28,948 bases of DNA from an uncultured Lachnospiraceae bacterium (GCA_910585655.1 CAJUFW010000023.1:1-28948); one strand, 5' to 3'; counted from the first letter of the stretch, positions 15,206 through 24,084 are shown. A program made the numbers and translations. Notes: a model not told the origin generated them from the sequence alone.

Positions 15206-17305
15206 ATGAAACATCATACTTCAAAACGTCTGTTAGCATTTCTTTTAAGCCTCATGCTTTTGCCTTTCGGCGCTTTTATGAGTCTGAGCGGACTGCTTCC
15301 AGGCATGACAAGCCTGTCGGCAGAGGCAGCCGGCGAACAGCCAGGCTACCCGAATCTGGATTATACGTTTAATTCTGTAAACGAAACACCCGTTTCCTCA
15401 AAGGGAGCGCCAGGGCAAATCACGCTTATTGTATTTGGGCATATCCGGTGCGGCAATACCTCCTGGACGCTCAAAAGTATCGCCGGAAGCAATTGGATCA
15501 ACGATCCGAATATCCGCGTTATTTTTGCAGAATGTAATTCCGCAGACGCCAATACCACCAAAAACTTTGCCAATACCTACTGCGGCTCTAAAATTACTGC
15601 CTGCTATGACGTCAGCAGCCGGCTTGCCAATGTTATGTGGGAGTATTTTGACCTGTTTTTCAAAGATGGAGGCGGCGGTACATTCCCGTTTACCGCTATT
15701 ATTGATGGCAATGACCGGATACGTAACGTTCTCTCCGGCGCCTATACTGCCGCTCAGCTCAAGACCGAAATCGATAAGATCTCCTCTGGAAGCGGATCGG
15801 AGAATACAAAACCGGAAGACGGCAAGCCAGAGGACAACAAGCCAGGCGAAACCAATCCAGGTGCTTCCGGCGATCTTGTCAACCTGACCTTGCAGGGAAC
15901 CGAAAATTATAACTATGTCAATGAAGTATTAACGATTGTCAATCAAACCCGTGCAGCCAAGGGGCTTCCGGCGCTTGCTCTGGATAAGGATCTGACCGAA
16001 ACCGCCATGCAGCGTGCAGCAGAAATCTCTTTATATTACAATTCCAGCCATTTTAGACCGGATGGAAGCTCTTGCTTTACTGCTTCCTCCCGCGGCACCT
16101 ACAAGGCTGAAAATATTGCCGTAGGGTATCCTTCTCCTAACGCTGTTATGGCTGCCTGGAACAGCTCGGAGGGTCACTATGCCAACATCATGAGTGAACA
16201 TGCCACCAGCATTGGAATCGGCTGTTTTCAAGGCAGTGACGGAATTCTAAACTGGACGCAGTTTTTTGATAATGCGCCCGCCGCCGATCCCGCGCTTACA
16301 GGAAGCCGTTCTGCCGTCCGTACCGTTTCCATCCAAAAGTCTCTGGTGCGGCTAAAAACCGTCGGGGATCAAATGGTATCCTGCGGCAAACAAGGTTCTG
16401 CTATTTCACTTGATATCCGGCATTTTAACTCCGGATTTGATTCTAGTCGCCCAGGATTGCTTCCATCCAATTTTACCTTTACAAGCAGCAATCCTGCTAT
16501 CGCTACCGTAGCGGAAAATGGTGTTGTTACGATGCTGGCTCCTGGTACGGCGATTATTACGATTTCTCTAAAAGCCGAGCCGACGATTACTGCCAGACAG
16601 GTTTTTACGATGAGTTCTCATGCCTATACCAGTAAACAGGTAAAACCGACGCAGACATCACAGGGCTATACGTTACATACCTGTTCCCTTTGCAACCACA
16701 CCTACCAGGATTCCTATGTGCCGAGCCTCTCCGGAGATTCGACCGGCTCCGGCAGTATTCCATTGGTTTCCGGCTTAAATGCCGCCTCTGGAAAATACAG
16801 CGTCAAGCTAACCTGGAACAAAGCGACGGGCGTAGACGGCTATTATTTATACCAGTACCAGACTACCCTGAAAAAATGGAAACGGATTGCTTCTGTTCCT
16901 GTCGGTACTACCTCTTATACCGTAAAATCTCTGCAATCTGCTACCGCCTATCTGTTTGCAGTCAAGGCATACCGGAACCAAAACGGAACGCAGATCTCAG
17001 AAAAGCCATATACCCATATTTATACGGCTACCAAACCGGAAGCAGTTGATTTTTCTGTCAAAACCAGTTCAGGACGTGCCACGCTTACCTGGGACAGCGC
17101 TAACGGCACGACAGGTTATCTTGTCTACTGCAAAAACAAACCAAGCGATTCCTGGAAGCGGCTCGCTCTTACGAAAGATACCAGCTATACCATAGACAAC
17201 CTGCAGTCCGGGCAAAGCTATCTCTTTACAGTAAAAGCATATAAAACTTCCAAAGGAAAACGTTACTACAGCACTTATTATCCGATGGAGGTTATGATCG
17301 AATAG
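15206..17305 (+). CDS. Secreted multidomain protein: thioredoxin-like, CAP/SCP, Ig-like and two FN3 domains
   Basis: 699 residues. A signal peptide (about 1-42) precedes a thioredoxin-like domain (about 48-192) with VFGHIRCGNTSW in the active-site position and a cis-Pro-like GTFPFTAIID; only one Cys (C82) is in the loop, so it is not a standard CxxC oxidoreductase. A Pro/Glu/Lys linker (about 195-222) leads to a CAP domain (about 235-355) with its usual residues: His282, Glu302 in AENIAVGY, and Glu322/His324 in SSEGH, then NWTQFF. Next come an Ig-like BIG2-type segment (about 385-470) with NPAIATVAENGVVTMLAPGT, a paired-Cys motif HTCSLCNHTY, and two FN3 repeats (about 515-610 and 615-699). 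It has no LPXTG or obvious anchor at the C-terminus, so it is probably released or held non-covalently. Function is unknown. Confidence 0.88.
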   Translation: MKHHTSKRLLAFLLSLMLLPFGAFMSLSGLLPGMTSLSAEAAGEQPGYPNLDYTFNSVNETPVSSKGAPGQITLIVFGHIRCGNTSWTLKSIAGSNWINDPNIRVIFAECNSADANTTKNFANTYCGSKITACYDVSSRLANVMWEYFDLFFKDGGGGTFPFTAIIDGNDRIRNVLSGAYTAAQLKTEIDKISSGSGSENTKPEDGKPEDNKPGETNPGASGDLVNLTLQGTENYNYVNEVLTIVNQTRAAKGLPALALDKDLTETAMQRAAEISLYYNSSHFRPDGSSCFTASSRGTYKAENIAVGYPSPNAVMAAWNSSEGHYANIMSEHATSIGIGCFQGSDGILNWTQFFDNAPAADPALTGSRSAVRTVSIQKSLVRLKTVGDQMVSCGKQGSAISLDIRHFNSGFDSSRPGLLPSNFTFTSSNPAIATVAENGVVTMLAPGTAIITISLKAEPTITARQVFTMSSHAYTSKQVKPTQTSQGYTLHTCSLCNHTYQDSYVPSLSGDSTGSGSIPLVSGLNAASGKYSVKLTWNKATGVDGYYLYQYQTTLKKWKRIASVPVGTTSYTVKSLQSATAYLFAVKAYRNQNGTQISEKPYTHIYTATKPEAVDFSVKTSSGRATLTWDSANGTTGYLVYCKNKPSDSWKRLALTKDTSYTIDNLQSGQSYLFTVKAYKTSKGKRYYSTYYPMEVMIE

Positions 17306-17310
17306 TTGCA

Positions 17311-17340
17311 AAAAAAGAGCTGAATCACCAGCTCTTTTTT
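17311..17340. terminator. Bidirectional intrinsic terminator
   Basis: AAAAAAGAGCTG (17311-17322) and CAGCTCTTTTTT (17329-17340) form a 12-bp stem with a 6-nt loop and run into T-tracts on both strands. It lies between the convergent CAP-protein and solute-binding-protein genes. Confidence 0.92.
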
Positions 17341-17363
17341 CTTTACTCTTTATTTTGCTTTTT

Positions 17364-19055
17364 TCATCGTGCATAATACCGATCCAACGCCGCCTGATAT
17401 ATTTCAATCGCTCTCTTGATATCAAGCTTTTCTAACTGCGCCAGATAATCGTCAAATTCGCTAAGCGGGCGAACTCCGGTAATAAAGTTGTTGGTATTCT
17501 CCTCTACATATGAAGTAATATCCGCCATAATCTTAGCATATTCCTGGTTTTCCTCCGAGGTCATCAAAACCCCTGTCGGCATCAGCCATGCGGTATCAGC
17601 CTGTCCCCAGATATCATAGCACTTCAGATCCTCCTCCGGTACGATCTGCAGCTCTCTTCTCCAATCCTGAAGTACCGGTCTGCTGGCAGGCATACAATAA
17701 TACGTAAACGCCTGCGTAAAGCTCATTCCATCCGGATTTTGTTTAATCAAATCAGTATATTGTGGTTCCCCATTCTCATCGTATTCAAAGGAATATCCTT
17801 CCACTCCGAAATTCGCAAAATCTGCTCCTTTTTCTGAATACAGGTAATCCATCCACCCGAGGGCAATCTCCGGCTTCTGACATTCTGCCGAAATCGTATA
17901 ATAAACTCCCACTTCAAAATTGGTCAAACGGATATGAAGTTCATCGTCTTTGTTCTTTTTCGGCTCTACAATCGGAGTAATCTTTGCTCCCTCCTCCATA
18001 GACGGATAATACAAAGAAGAAGGCATCGTATAGATCGTTGGGAAAATCCCGGTTCGTCCGGTCGTAATCATACTGGTATCCGGCATGATCCCAGTCTGCG
18101 TCATATAGTCCGGATCAATCAGCCCCTTGGCGTACCAATCATTTAGCAAAGTGACATATTCCCTCCAGCCCTCTTCTGACGGTCCATATTTTACAGTTCC
18201 GTCTATCTGGAAAAAACTGTTGGTCACGCCAAACCCGGCGCTCATACTATTGTCATAATTACTGCCAGACGGGCAAAGAGAAAGCGGTGCTGTCGCACCC
18301 TTTTTGTCTTTAAATGCCACCAAAACTTCTTCCATTTCCTCATAAGTCTGCGGAATCTCCAGACCCAACTCCTCTAGCCAGTCCTCTCTGATATACAGCC
18401 CATAAAAAGCTCCCTGCGGCACATAGGCTATTTGGTAAACCCCTACCATCTTACCGCCGTCTGTCACGGTCGCCTTTTTCACCGTATCCGACCAGTTGTT
18501 GATTACATGGTAATAATTCGGCGCATATTGCGGTATCATTTCTGTCAAATCCAGGAAATATCCGTCTGTCACTGCTGCGTCCAGTCCATCCGGGTATCTA
18601 GCTCCGTTCATTGCAGTCGTATTATAAATAATATCGGCTAAATTTCCGGAGGCGATCATCAGATTATATGCCGTAGCTTCCTGCCCTGCCGCCGGGGTAT
18701 CCCATTCGATATGAACGTTTGTCCGTTTCTCCAATTCCTGAAAAAAATAGGTTTCGTTGGGATTTGATACAATTTCCATCAGTGTTGCATTAGACGGATA
18801 AAAAATTTTAAACGTTACCGGTTCCTCTGTCAATGGAAGCTTGGTCTCTACAAAACCACCTGATTTTGTATCCTCTTGCTGCCCCTCTTCGTTCGTCTCT
18901 GTCCCCTCCGTCTTATCCTGTTCCTTCCTTTCCTGCTCGCTCTCCTTCTGCCCGGTCTCTTTTAAATCTTCTGTCTTTTTCCCGCCACAGCCAGCCAAGC
19001 TCAAAATCAGGAACGTCAGTACCAAAAACATAGACATCAATTTGTGTTTCTTCAT
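17364..19055 (-). CDS. ABC-type extracellular solute-binding lipoprotein (carbohydrate type)
   Basis: 563 residues. A lipoprotein signal peptide ends in LSLAGC (Cys23), followed by a Lys/Glu/Gln/Thr-rich spacer to about residue 72, then the binding-protein fold. It is of the large cluster with LplB/YtcQ-like transport systems: it has EELEKRTNVHIEWDTPA, ASGNLADIIYNT and LYIREDWLEELGLEIPQTYEE, which are typical of this family. Such proteins deliver oligosaccharides to a two-permease ABC transporter outside the membrane. GGAGG precedes the start. The gene diverges from a membrane AraC regulator, the usual arrangement, but no permease genes lie next to it. The sugar cannot be predicted from the sequence. 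Confidence 0.9.
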   Translation of the reverse strand: MKKHKLMSMFLVLTFLILSLAGCGGKKTEDLKETGQKESEQERKEQDKTEGTETNEEGQQEDTKSGGFVETKLPLTEEPVTFKIFYPSNATLMEIVSNPNETYFFQELEKRTNVHIEWDTPAAGQEATAYNLMIASGNLADIIYNTTAMNGARYPDGLDAAVTDGYFLDLTEMIPQYAPNYYHVINNWSDTVKKATVTDGGKMVGVYQIAYVPQGAFYGLYIREDWLEELGLEIPQTYEEMEEVLVAFKDKKGATAPLSLCPSGSNYDNSMSAGFGVTNSFFQIDGTVKYGPSEEGWREYVTLLNDWYAKGLIDPDYMTQTGIMPDTSMITTGRTGIFPTIYTMPSSLYYPSMEEGAKITPIVEPKKNKDDELHIRLTNFEVGVYYTISAECQKPEIALGWMDYLYSEKGADFANFGVEGYSFEYDENGEPQYTDLIKQNPDGMSFTQAFTYYCMPASRPVLQDWRRELQIVPEEDLKCYDIWGQADTAWLMPTGVLMTSEENQEYAKIMADITSYVEENTNNFITGVRPLSEFDDYLAQLEKLDIKRAIEIYQAALDRYYAR

Positions 19056-19374
19056 CCTAAAACCTCCTCATATTTTATGATTACATGTTATATCGACACG
19101 CCTCCTACCGCCTTTTTTATTTGCTCTAGGCGTCAGGTCGTCCGCCACCTCTAGTATAAACAGCAAAACAGCAGAACTTCTAGTACCATTCCTTACTCTT
19201 TATGTCTTAAATTTAACATTTTCTTCTTTATTCTATGTCGCTATTTTTGCGTCCCCTGCCCATTTTTTACGATCTAATCTATATTTGGTGAAAAGTCATT
19301 TCCTTTTAAAAACCCATTTGCTATAATAAAGACCAATTAATTCGTACTATCCCATTACAGAGGTGAATCTATTT
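19056..19374. promoter_or_regulatory. Divergent regulatory region between solute-binding and AraC-type genes
   Basis: These 319 bases hold no convincing gene. For the AraC-type gene an extended -10, TGCTATAAT, ends at 19327 with only a weak -35 box. For the binding-protein gene no clear promoter was found; the best -10-like TATACT on the minus strand (around 19150) has no good -35. A TCTAGTA heptamer occurs twice about 30 bp apart between about 19145 and 19185, and could be part of an AraC-type operator, but this is speculative. Confidence 0.5.
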
Positions 19375-21741
19375 ATGCTTATGAATCTTTGCTTTAAAAA
19401 AACAAAAACAACTACCCCAAAAAGTATCTTTGCTTCTATTTTGATATCCTATTTGTTTCTGGCAGGTTTCTTGATTTTGCTAAACCTCATAGGCTATCTT
19501 TACTCCGTTTCTTCTTACCGCAAGGAAACAGAAATCCAGCAGACTCTTGTTCTTCACAACAACGCGCAGGATTTGGATAATCTAATACAAAATATCTATG
19601 AACTAAGCGGTTCAATTGCCCAAAGTCAGCTCTTCCTAAACAATGCTTCTTTAGGGAGCAAATGCACGCCGCAGGAGCTTTTGCAGGTAACGGAACTTCA
19701 GGAAAGCCTTTATACGTTTATCAATGGACGGACGGAATGGAACTGTATTGATGTTTATTATCCCGGCAGTCATTCTATAATTTCCTCTGCCAGAAGACGA
19801 TTTGCCGGAGAAGATTTTTTCCTATATCCAAAAAAATTCGAGCTTTCTGAAAAAGAATTTCTTTCCCTGCTAGACACCTGCCCAGACTTTGGCTGTTTGC
19901 CGCCTTCAACCGACAAACTTCCCTTTTTATTTGTCCGAAAAGTCTATGATATCCACCACGACCTTATCGGCGTCCTCCTTATTCATGTTCCAAAATCCAT
20001 TCTTTATACCCGTCTGACTGCAAATAGCTCTGCTCTTTCGGGTATCGGCTTTCTTTCCGACAAAGAAGGAACTTTGTTGTTTTCCACGCAACATGACCTT
20101 CTTCCAAATCAGCCTGCGCCAACTGACGGCATACACCAGATTCAAAACGCCAATTATATGGTATTAACAACCTCTTCTAATATCCTTGGCTGGAATTATG
20201 GAATCTGTATCCCCGATGCTCTGTTTTATAATAAATTACGGATTTTTAAACGAATCATCTCTTGTGAAATGGTTTTGTGTTCCATTGCCGGCGTTCTGCT
20301 CTCCCTTTACTTTTCCAAAAAGACCTATGATCCTATGGCAGCCGTACTAGGCGTTTTGCAACATGCCAGGCAGAATACCTCCCGCCTGGATCTGTACAAT
20401 TCCCATACCTATCAGGCTTTAGAGGAAGCCTTAATCCAGCTTCGGCAGGATAAAGTTTCGCTCCAAATCCATACCAATCAAGAAAAGCAGCAAAACTACA
20501 ATCGACTGTTGTCCGGCATTTTCTCTGGTCATATTTCCAACCCGGATATCATAGAAGCCCTTTTTACGACCTCCTCCAAACCGGCTGGCTATGGAATTTT
20601 AACCGATCGAGACAATTTTTTGATCATCGTATGGCTGCCTCTGAATATCGAAAAAACAGTTTTAAACACTTCGCCGGAAGAAAATGTTCATGCCGACCCA
20701 TCCTCCAATCTCTATTATTTTGTTCTCCGAAATGTTATTTTGGAGCTTTTTCAGGAATTTTCCGCAGTTATTCCCGCTGTCTGCCATGGTGATACCGTTA
20801 CCTTAATCCGGCTAGAGGAAGATCATATTCCGGAAAAGGTTCCTTCCGTTATCAAACAAGTAACCCGCTTTCTCCTCTCTAGTTTTCAACTGGAAACCGC
20901 TGTTTCCGTCAGCCTTATTCACAACGGCTATGAATATATTGCCCAGGCATACGAGGAAGCCAGAGAAGCCCTTTCCTATCATCATTTCTGGCAGGAAAAT
21001 GAAACAAATAATTCAACAGAACATCTTTATTTTTATGATAGCTTTTTGGATATTGGAACCGACGCCCCACCTTCTAATACCTATTTAGAAGGTGTAAAAA
21101 AGCTGATGAATTACTTGGAAATTGCTGATTTTAACGCCGTTCGCACGGAACTTACTAATCTCTGTGCTTCTGCCTTTCCACGGAATATCCGAAACGCCTC
21201 CGGAAATCAATTCCGCCTTTCTACCCTGCTCGGACTGCTTCTTAGCTTTCTGGAAGCCCAGGATAATTCCTCACAGACAGTCAGTCTGAGGACTGACTTT
21301 TTGCGTACTTTTTCAAAAGAACGTCTGCTCTCTGTCCAATCCCTGTCGGAATTTATGACAATCGCAGAGGAATTACTGACAGAATTAAAACGTCTTCAGG
21401 AAGAAAGCGGATCACAAAATGCTCCGTCCTGGATTCTTCATGCAAAATCCTATATAACGGAGCATTACAGCGATAATAACTTAAATGTCAGCGCAATTGC
21501 CGAGTATCTAAAGCTAAGTGTTCCTCATCTTTCTCGTACCTTTAAATGCTGTACCGGCTGCGGCGTTCTGGAATACCTCCACCGGGTTCGTCTGCAGCAA
21601 GCCAAGCAGCTGCTAAATCAAGGCAAAAGCATCCAGTCTACAGCAGAGGAGGTCGGATATCTGGATGCCAAAGCCTTAATTCGCGCGTTTAAACGCTATG
21701 AAGGGATTACGCCAAGCCAGTATCGTCAGTTGCAAAAATAA
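19375..21741 (+). CDS. Membrane-bound AraC-family transcriptional regulator
   Basis: 788 residues from ATG 19375, chosen because AGAGGTG lies 9 nt before it; the GTG at 19363 is itself part of that ribosome binding site. One membrane helix (about 19-44) and a second (about 288-312) bracket an extracellular sensor region that resembles dCache-type domains. A cytoplasmic middle part follows, then two helix-turn-helix motifs at the C-terminus (about 690-788), with VSAIAEYLKLSVPHLSRTFK and the second helix AEEVGYLDAKALIRAFKR, ending in GITPSQYRQ. Regulators of this build sense extracellular carbohydrate and activate the neighbouring binding protein/ABC genes. The divergent solute-binding gene is the natural target. 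No companion kinase or permease genes are present. Confidence 0.9.
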   Translation: MLMNLCFKKTKTTTPKSIFASILISYLFLAGFLILLNLIGYLYSVSSYRKETEIQQTLVLHNNAQDLDNLIQNIYELSGSIAQSQLFLNNASLGSKCTPQELLQVTELQESLYTFINGRTEWNCIDVYYPGSHSIISSARRRFAGEDFFLYPKKFELSEKEFLSLLDTCPDFGCLPPSTDKLPFLFVRKVYDIHHDLIGVLLIHVPKSILYTRLTANSSALSGIGFLSDKEGTLLFSTQHDLLPNQPAPTDGIHQIQNANYMVLTTSSNILGWNYGICIPDALFYNKLRIFKRIISCEMVLCSIAGVLLSLYFSKKTYDPMAAVLGVLQHARQNTSRLDLYNSHTYQALEEALIQLRQDKVSLQIHTNQEKQQNYNRLLSGIFSGHISNPDIIEALFTTSSKPAGYGILTDRDNFLIIVWLPLNIEKTVLNTSPEENVHADPSSNLYYFVLRNVILELFQEFSAVIPAVCHGDTVTLIRLEEDHIPEKVPSVIKQVTRFLLSSFQLETAVSVSLIHNGYEYIAQAYEEAREALSYHHFWQENETNNSTEHLYFYDSFLDIGTDAPPSNTYLEGVKKLMNYLEIADFNAVRTELTNLCASAFPRNIRNASGNQFRLSTLLGLLLSFLEAQDNSSQTVSLRTDFLRTFSKERLLSVQSLSEFMTIAEELLTELKRLQEESGSQNAPSWILHAKSYITEHYSDNNLNVSAIAEYLKLSVPHLSRTFKCCTGCGVLEYLHRVRLQQAKQLLNQGKSIQSTAEEVGYLDAKALIRAFKRYEGITPSQYRQLQK

Positions 21742-21843
21742 GACAGACGGAACATCCCTAATCTTACATTTTTCAATTTCCAGTAGCATTTTATAAAAAA
21801 ACATGTTATACTACATGCGGAAACCAACAATCTACATCCGTCA

Positions 21844-21968
21844 TGCAGAGTAGGATATGATGCGTTAAGTGTCCCCCGGACGGGGAGTTGCCGGGAGAAC
21901 GAAAAAGCCGCCGTTACGAATTGCCCGTAGCCTGGCTGCTTTGCGGTACCATATCCGCATCCCGCTGC
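21844..21968 (+). ncRNA. THF (tetrahydrofolate) riboswitch
   Basis: The conserved core of the folT motif is visible: GCAGAGTAGGATATGATGCG at 21845-21864 continuing into TTAAGTG, and TGCGGTACCATATCCGCATC near 21942-21961 continuing CCGCTGC. GGATATG (21853-21859) pairs with CATATCC (21950-21956), and GCAG (21845-21848) with CTGC (21965-21968), so the two conserved arms close on each other as in the known aptamer. The middle holds GC-rich hairpins. THF riboswitches control folate transport and synthesis genes, and the gene directly downstream is a folate-type ECF S-component, which agrees. The motif was recognised from memory and not scored with a covariance model. Confidence 0.87.
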
Positions 21969-22056
21969 TACTGTCTGGGTCTGGTATTCTGCCAGGTTCC
22001 CTTTGTCCTTTTCCGAAAAAAGGCTGAGACGTAGCACAGTGTTTGCTGCGGATCAG

Positions 22057-22080
22057 AAGGCGTGTACGCCGTACCGCCTT
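22057..22080 (+). promoter_or_regulatory. Hairpin next to the folT ribosome binding site (possible expression platform)
   Basis: AAGGCG, a bulged T and GTAC (22057-22067) pair with GTAC and CGCCTT (22071-22080), leaving a 3-nt GCC loop. It ends one to six bases before the AAAGGAG of folT. Just upstream, TGCGGAT (22047-22053) is complementary to ATCCGCA (21953-21959) in the aptamer's 3' arm, so ligand binding could change which helices form near the start site. This mechanism is inferred. Confidence 0.45.
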
Positions 22081-22097
22081 ACGAAAGGAGAACATCT

Positions 22098-23162
22098 ATG
22101 AAATTAACTTTACTCGGCTCGTTCCAGCGTTCTTTTCAGGAATTAAAGAGCCTGCGTTCCCTGCTGCTTGCCGCTATGCTGCTGGCAATCCACACTGTTC
22201 TGTCTGTTTTTATCAGTATTCAGGTGACAGAATCATTGCGTATCTCTATCTCTTTTATTGCCAATGTCTTAACCGCCTGCCTGTTCGGTCCGATAGTCGG
22301 TCTTTTCAATGCTGCCTTAGGCGATATCCTGCAATTTTTAATCAAACCTGTCGGTGGCTATTTTTTTGGCTGGACTTTAAACGCTGCTTTTGCCGGGCTG
22401 ATCTATGGGTTGGCTTTTTACGGACGTTTGCCTCAGACTGTAAAACCGGCAGACTCTTCTTCCCGTCAGACCACGCCGTTTTTCCGTTTTCTTCCCTCTT
22501 TATTCTCTGTTTTTATCCTGTTTTCTTGGTTCTTTGCTCCTTTTTTGACGGTCTTGGAAAAAGCCGGTGAAGATCAGACTGTTCCAGCGATATTGGCAGA
22601 AGGAACCGCCTTTCAGGCAGTCCAATCATTTTTCACTGCCACCCTCTTTAGCCAAGCCGATCCGACTGGCTCCTTGGTGAGTAAGTCTGCCATGATGCTG
22701 GCTGTCCTGATTTTGGTTTTCAGCATCCTGATAGGACTTTTGAGTCTGCGGAAAAACAGAATACTTCCTATGTTGCTCTCTATCCTGACGGCTTCTGTTT
22801 TATTGCTTTCCTGGTACACCGACCGAAAGACTACGAGCGCACATTGGGGGTTCTGGCTTATCGTTGTCTTCTTCTTTTTGGGCGGTCTTCTTCAGCTTTT
22901 CCTTTTGGCGCAGGAGCATATGGTAGATATTCGCTATCTGCTGCGTACTTTGCTGGCGGTTGCCATCGTTTGTATTTTTGTAAACGGGCTTCTAGGCACT
23001 TATTGGTGTACGATATTATATGGAAAGCATTTTATGGTCTATTTTACTCCGCGCTTTGTTAAAAACCTGATTCAAATTCCAATCAATACCGCCCTGATTT
23101 ACTATTTGATGCGGGCAATGGCTGACGTTCCGGAGTTCCGGCGTCTGGGCAAAGGCTTTTAA
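22098..23162 (+). CDS. folT: Folate-type ECF transporter S-component with a large membrane insertion
   Basis: 354 residues from ATG 22098 (AAAGGAG 7 nt before); upstream in-frame GTG at 22062 falls inside the leader hairpin. The N-terminal part (about 20-110) looks like a FolT substrate-binding subunit, with SLRSLLLAAMLLAIHTVLS, LTACLFGPIVGLFNAALGDIL and PVGGYFFGWTLNA. The C-terminal part (about 278-345) also looks like FolT, with FVNGLLGTYW, YFTPRFVKNLIQIPIN and a final hydrophobic helix. Between them about 160 residues, with several more predicted membrane segments, are inserted; usual FolT proteins are about 170-200 residues. It would bring folate into the cell with shared EcfA/A'/T subunits encoded elsewhere. 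The THF riboswitch upstream supports folate as the substrate. Confidence 0.85.
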   Translation: MKLTLLGSFQRSFQELKSLRSLLLAAMLLAIHTVLSVFISIQVTESLRISISFIANVLTACLFGPIVGLFNAALGDILQFLIKPVGGYFFGWTLNAAFAGLIYGLAFYGRLPQTVKPADSSSRQTTPFFRFLPSLFSVFILFSWFFAPFLTVLEKAGEDQTVPAILAEGTAFQAVQSFFTATLFSQADPTGSLVSKSAMMLAVLILVFSILIGLLSLRKNRILPMLLSILTASVLLLSWYTDRKTTSAHWGFWLIVVFFFLGGLLQLFLLAQEHMVDIRYLLRTLLAVAIVCIFVNGLLGTYWCTILYGKHFMVYFTPRFVKNLIQIPINTALIYYLMRAMADVPEFRRLGKGF

Positions 23163-23183
23163 AACTAAAAACAAATAAAACAG

Positions 23184-23222
23184 AAAAAAGGAAAAGCGTC
23201 TCCCCATTGCTTTTCCTTTTTT
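23184..23222. terminator. Bidirectional intrinsic terminator
   Basis: AAAAAAGGAAAAGC (23184-23197) and GCTTTTCCTTTTTT (23209-23222) form a 14-bp stem with an 11-nt loop and T-tracts in both directions. It separates the convergent folT and merR-type genes. Confidence 0.92.
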
Positions 23223-23228
23223 CGTTCT

Positions 23229-24059
23229 CTAATTCCTCTTTTTTACCTGAATCGCAATCTCCGTAATATAATCTCTTGCATCTTCCGTTGCCAAATGCGT
23301 CACCATATCATATTCATAGGAATTTCCGCTGATTACAACGCCTTGCTCCTTCATAAAATTAAGCATATGTTCATAAGCGCGGCTGATCTCATGAAACGGT
23401 CCTTTGTAGAGCATCACCACATACTCTCCCTCCGGCTTTACCATCAGACGTTCGCTTTCTACCCACTCTGGTATTCTGGTATAAAAATAGCTGTCAAAAT
23501 ATTGACCAGAGAGAATCGTATCCTTTAAGACGATCGAACCCATCTGGTATTCCTCGCCCAACTGCCGTTTGCTTAGATACTCGTTTTGCTCCCGCATCCG
23601 CCCAATCATCTCCACTAGCGTAAGATTCTCTCCCTCCGGCACCGGAAAGGCAATCAAATATTCCTCCGGGCAATGTACCAGCTTCGGGCTGTCATATACC
23701 GAATGCAGCGCATACTCCGTCGTCTCTACCGTCCGCCGCAAAAACAGCCTCATCCGCTCTAATTTTTCCTGAGCTTCCTCTAGCTGCTTTTCCTTTTCTT
23801 TTAAAAACTCTACAAAATTGTCCGTATTGTGATGCCCCTGGTACTCCTGAATTTCTTTCAGGCTACACCCCGCCTCTTTTAACGTATCAATCATATCATA
23901 ATCAAAAAACTGCCATGCCGCATAATACCCATAACGGTTTTCTCCCCGGCATTCCGGACAGAGCAGCCCCAGCGAATCATAGTGCCGGAGCGTCTCTTTT
24001 GTCGTCCCGCAGAGCTTGGCAAATTCTCCGCTTGTAAAATACATCTTTGATTTATTCAT
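23229..24059 (-). CDS. MerR-family regulator with a GyrI-like effector-binding domain
   Basis: 276 residues. The N-terminus (about 1-75) is a MerR winged helix with FTSGEFAKLCGTTKETLRHYDSLGLL and the wing residues ENRYGYYAAWQ, then a dimerising coiled coil (about 80-115). The C-terminal half (about 120-276) is a GyrI-like ligand-binding fold, as in multidrug sensors of the BmrR/TipA type, with YVVMLYKGPFHEISRAYEHML. AGGAAAGGG lies 8 nt before the ATG. It diverges from the ABC exporter genes, whose promoter has the MerR architecture, so it most likely activates them when it binds a toxic or lipophilic ligand. The ligand cannot be predicted. Confidence 0.9.
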   Translation of the reverse strand: MNKSKMYFTSGEFAKLCGTTKETLRHYDSLGLLCPECRGENRYGYYAAWQFFDYDMIDTLKEAGCSLKEIQEYQGHHNTDNFVEFLKEKEKQLEEAQEKLERMRLFLRRTVETTEYALHSVYDSPKLVHCPEEYLIAFPVPEGENLTLVEMIGRMREQNEYLSKRQLGEEYQMGSIVLKDTILSGQYFDSYFYTRIPEWVESERLMVKPEGEYVVMLYKGPFHEISRAYEHMLNFMKEQGVVISGNSYEYDMVTHLATEDARDYITEIAIQVKKRN

Positions 24060-24084
24060 GTCAAACCCTTTCCTATTTTTAAGA

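Noticed and set aside
22062..22097. GTG start for folT 12 codons upstream
   Set aside because: It lies inside the leader hairpin without a ribosome binding site, while the ATG at 22098 has AAAGGAG 7 nt before it.
21742..22097. Cobalamin or TPP riboswitch before the membrane transporter gene
   Set aside because: No B12-box or Thi-box core is seen. The conserved GAGTAG...GCGTTAAGTG and GCATCCCGC parts match the THF class.
22043..22570. 175-codon open frame overlapping the start of folT in another frame
   Set aside because: It is Cys/Phe/Arg-rich low-information sequence, while the folT frame has the family's membrane segments and ribosome binding site.
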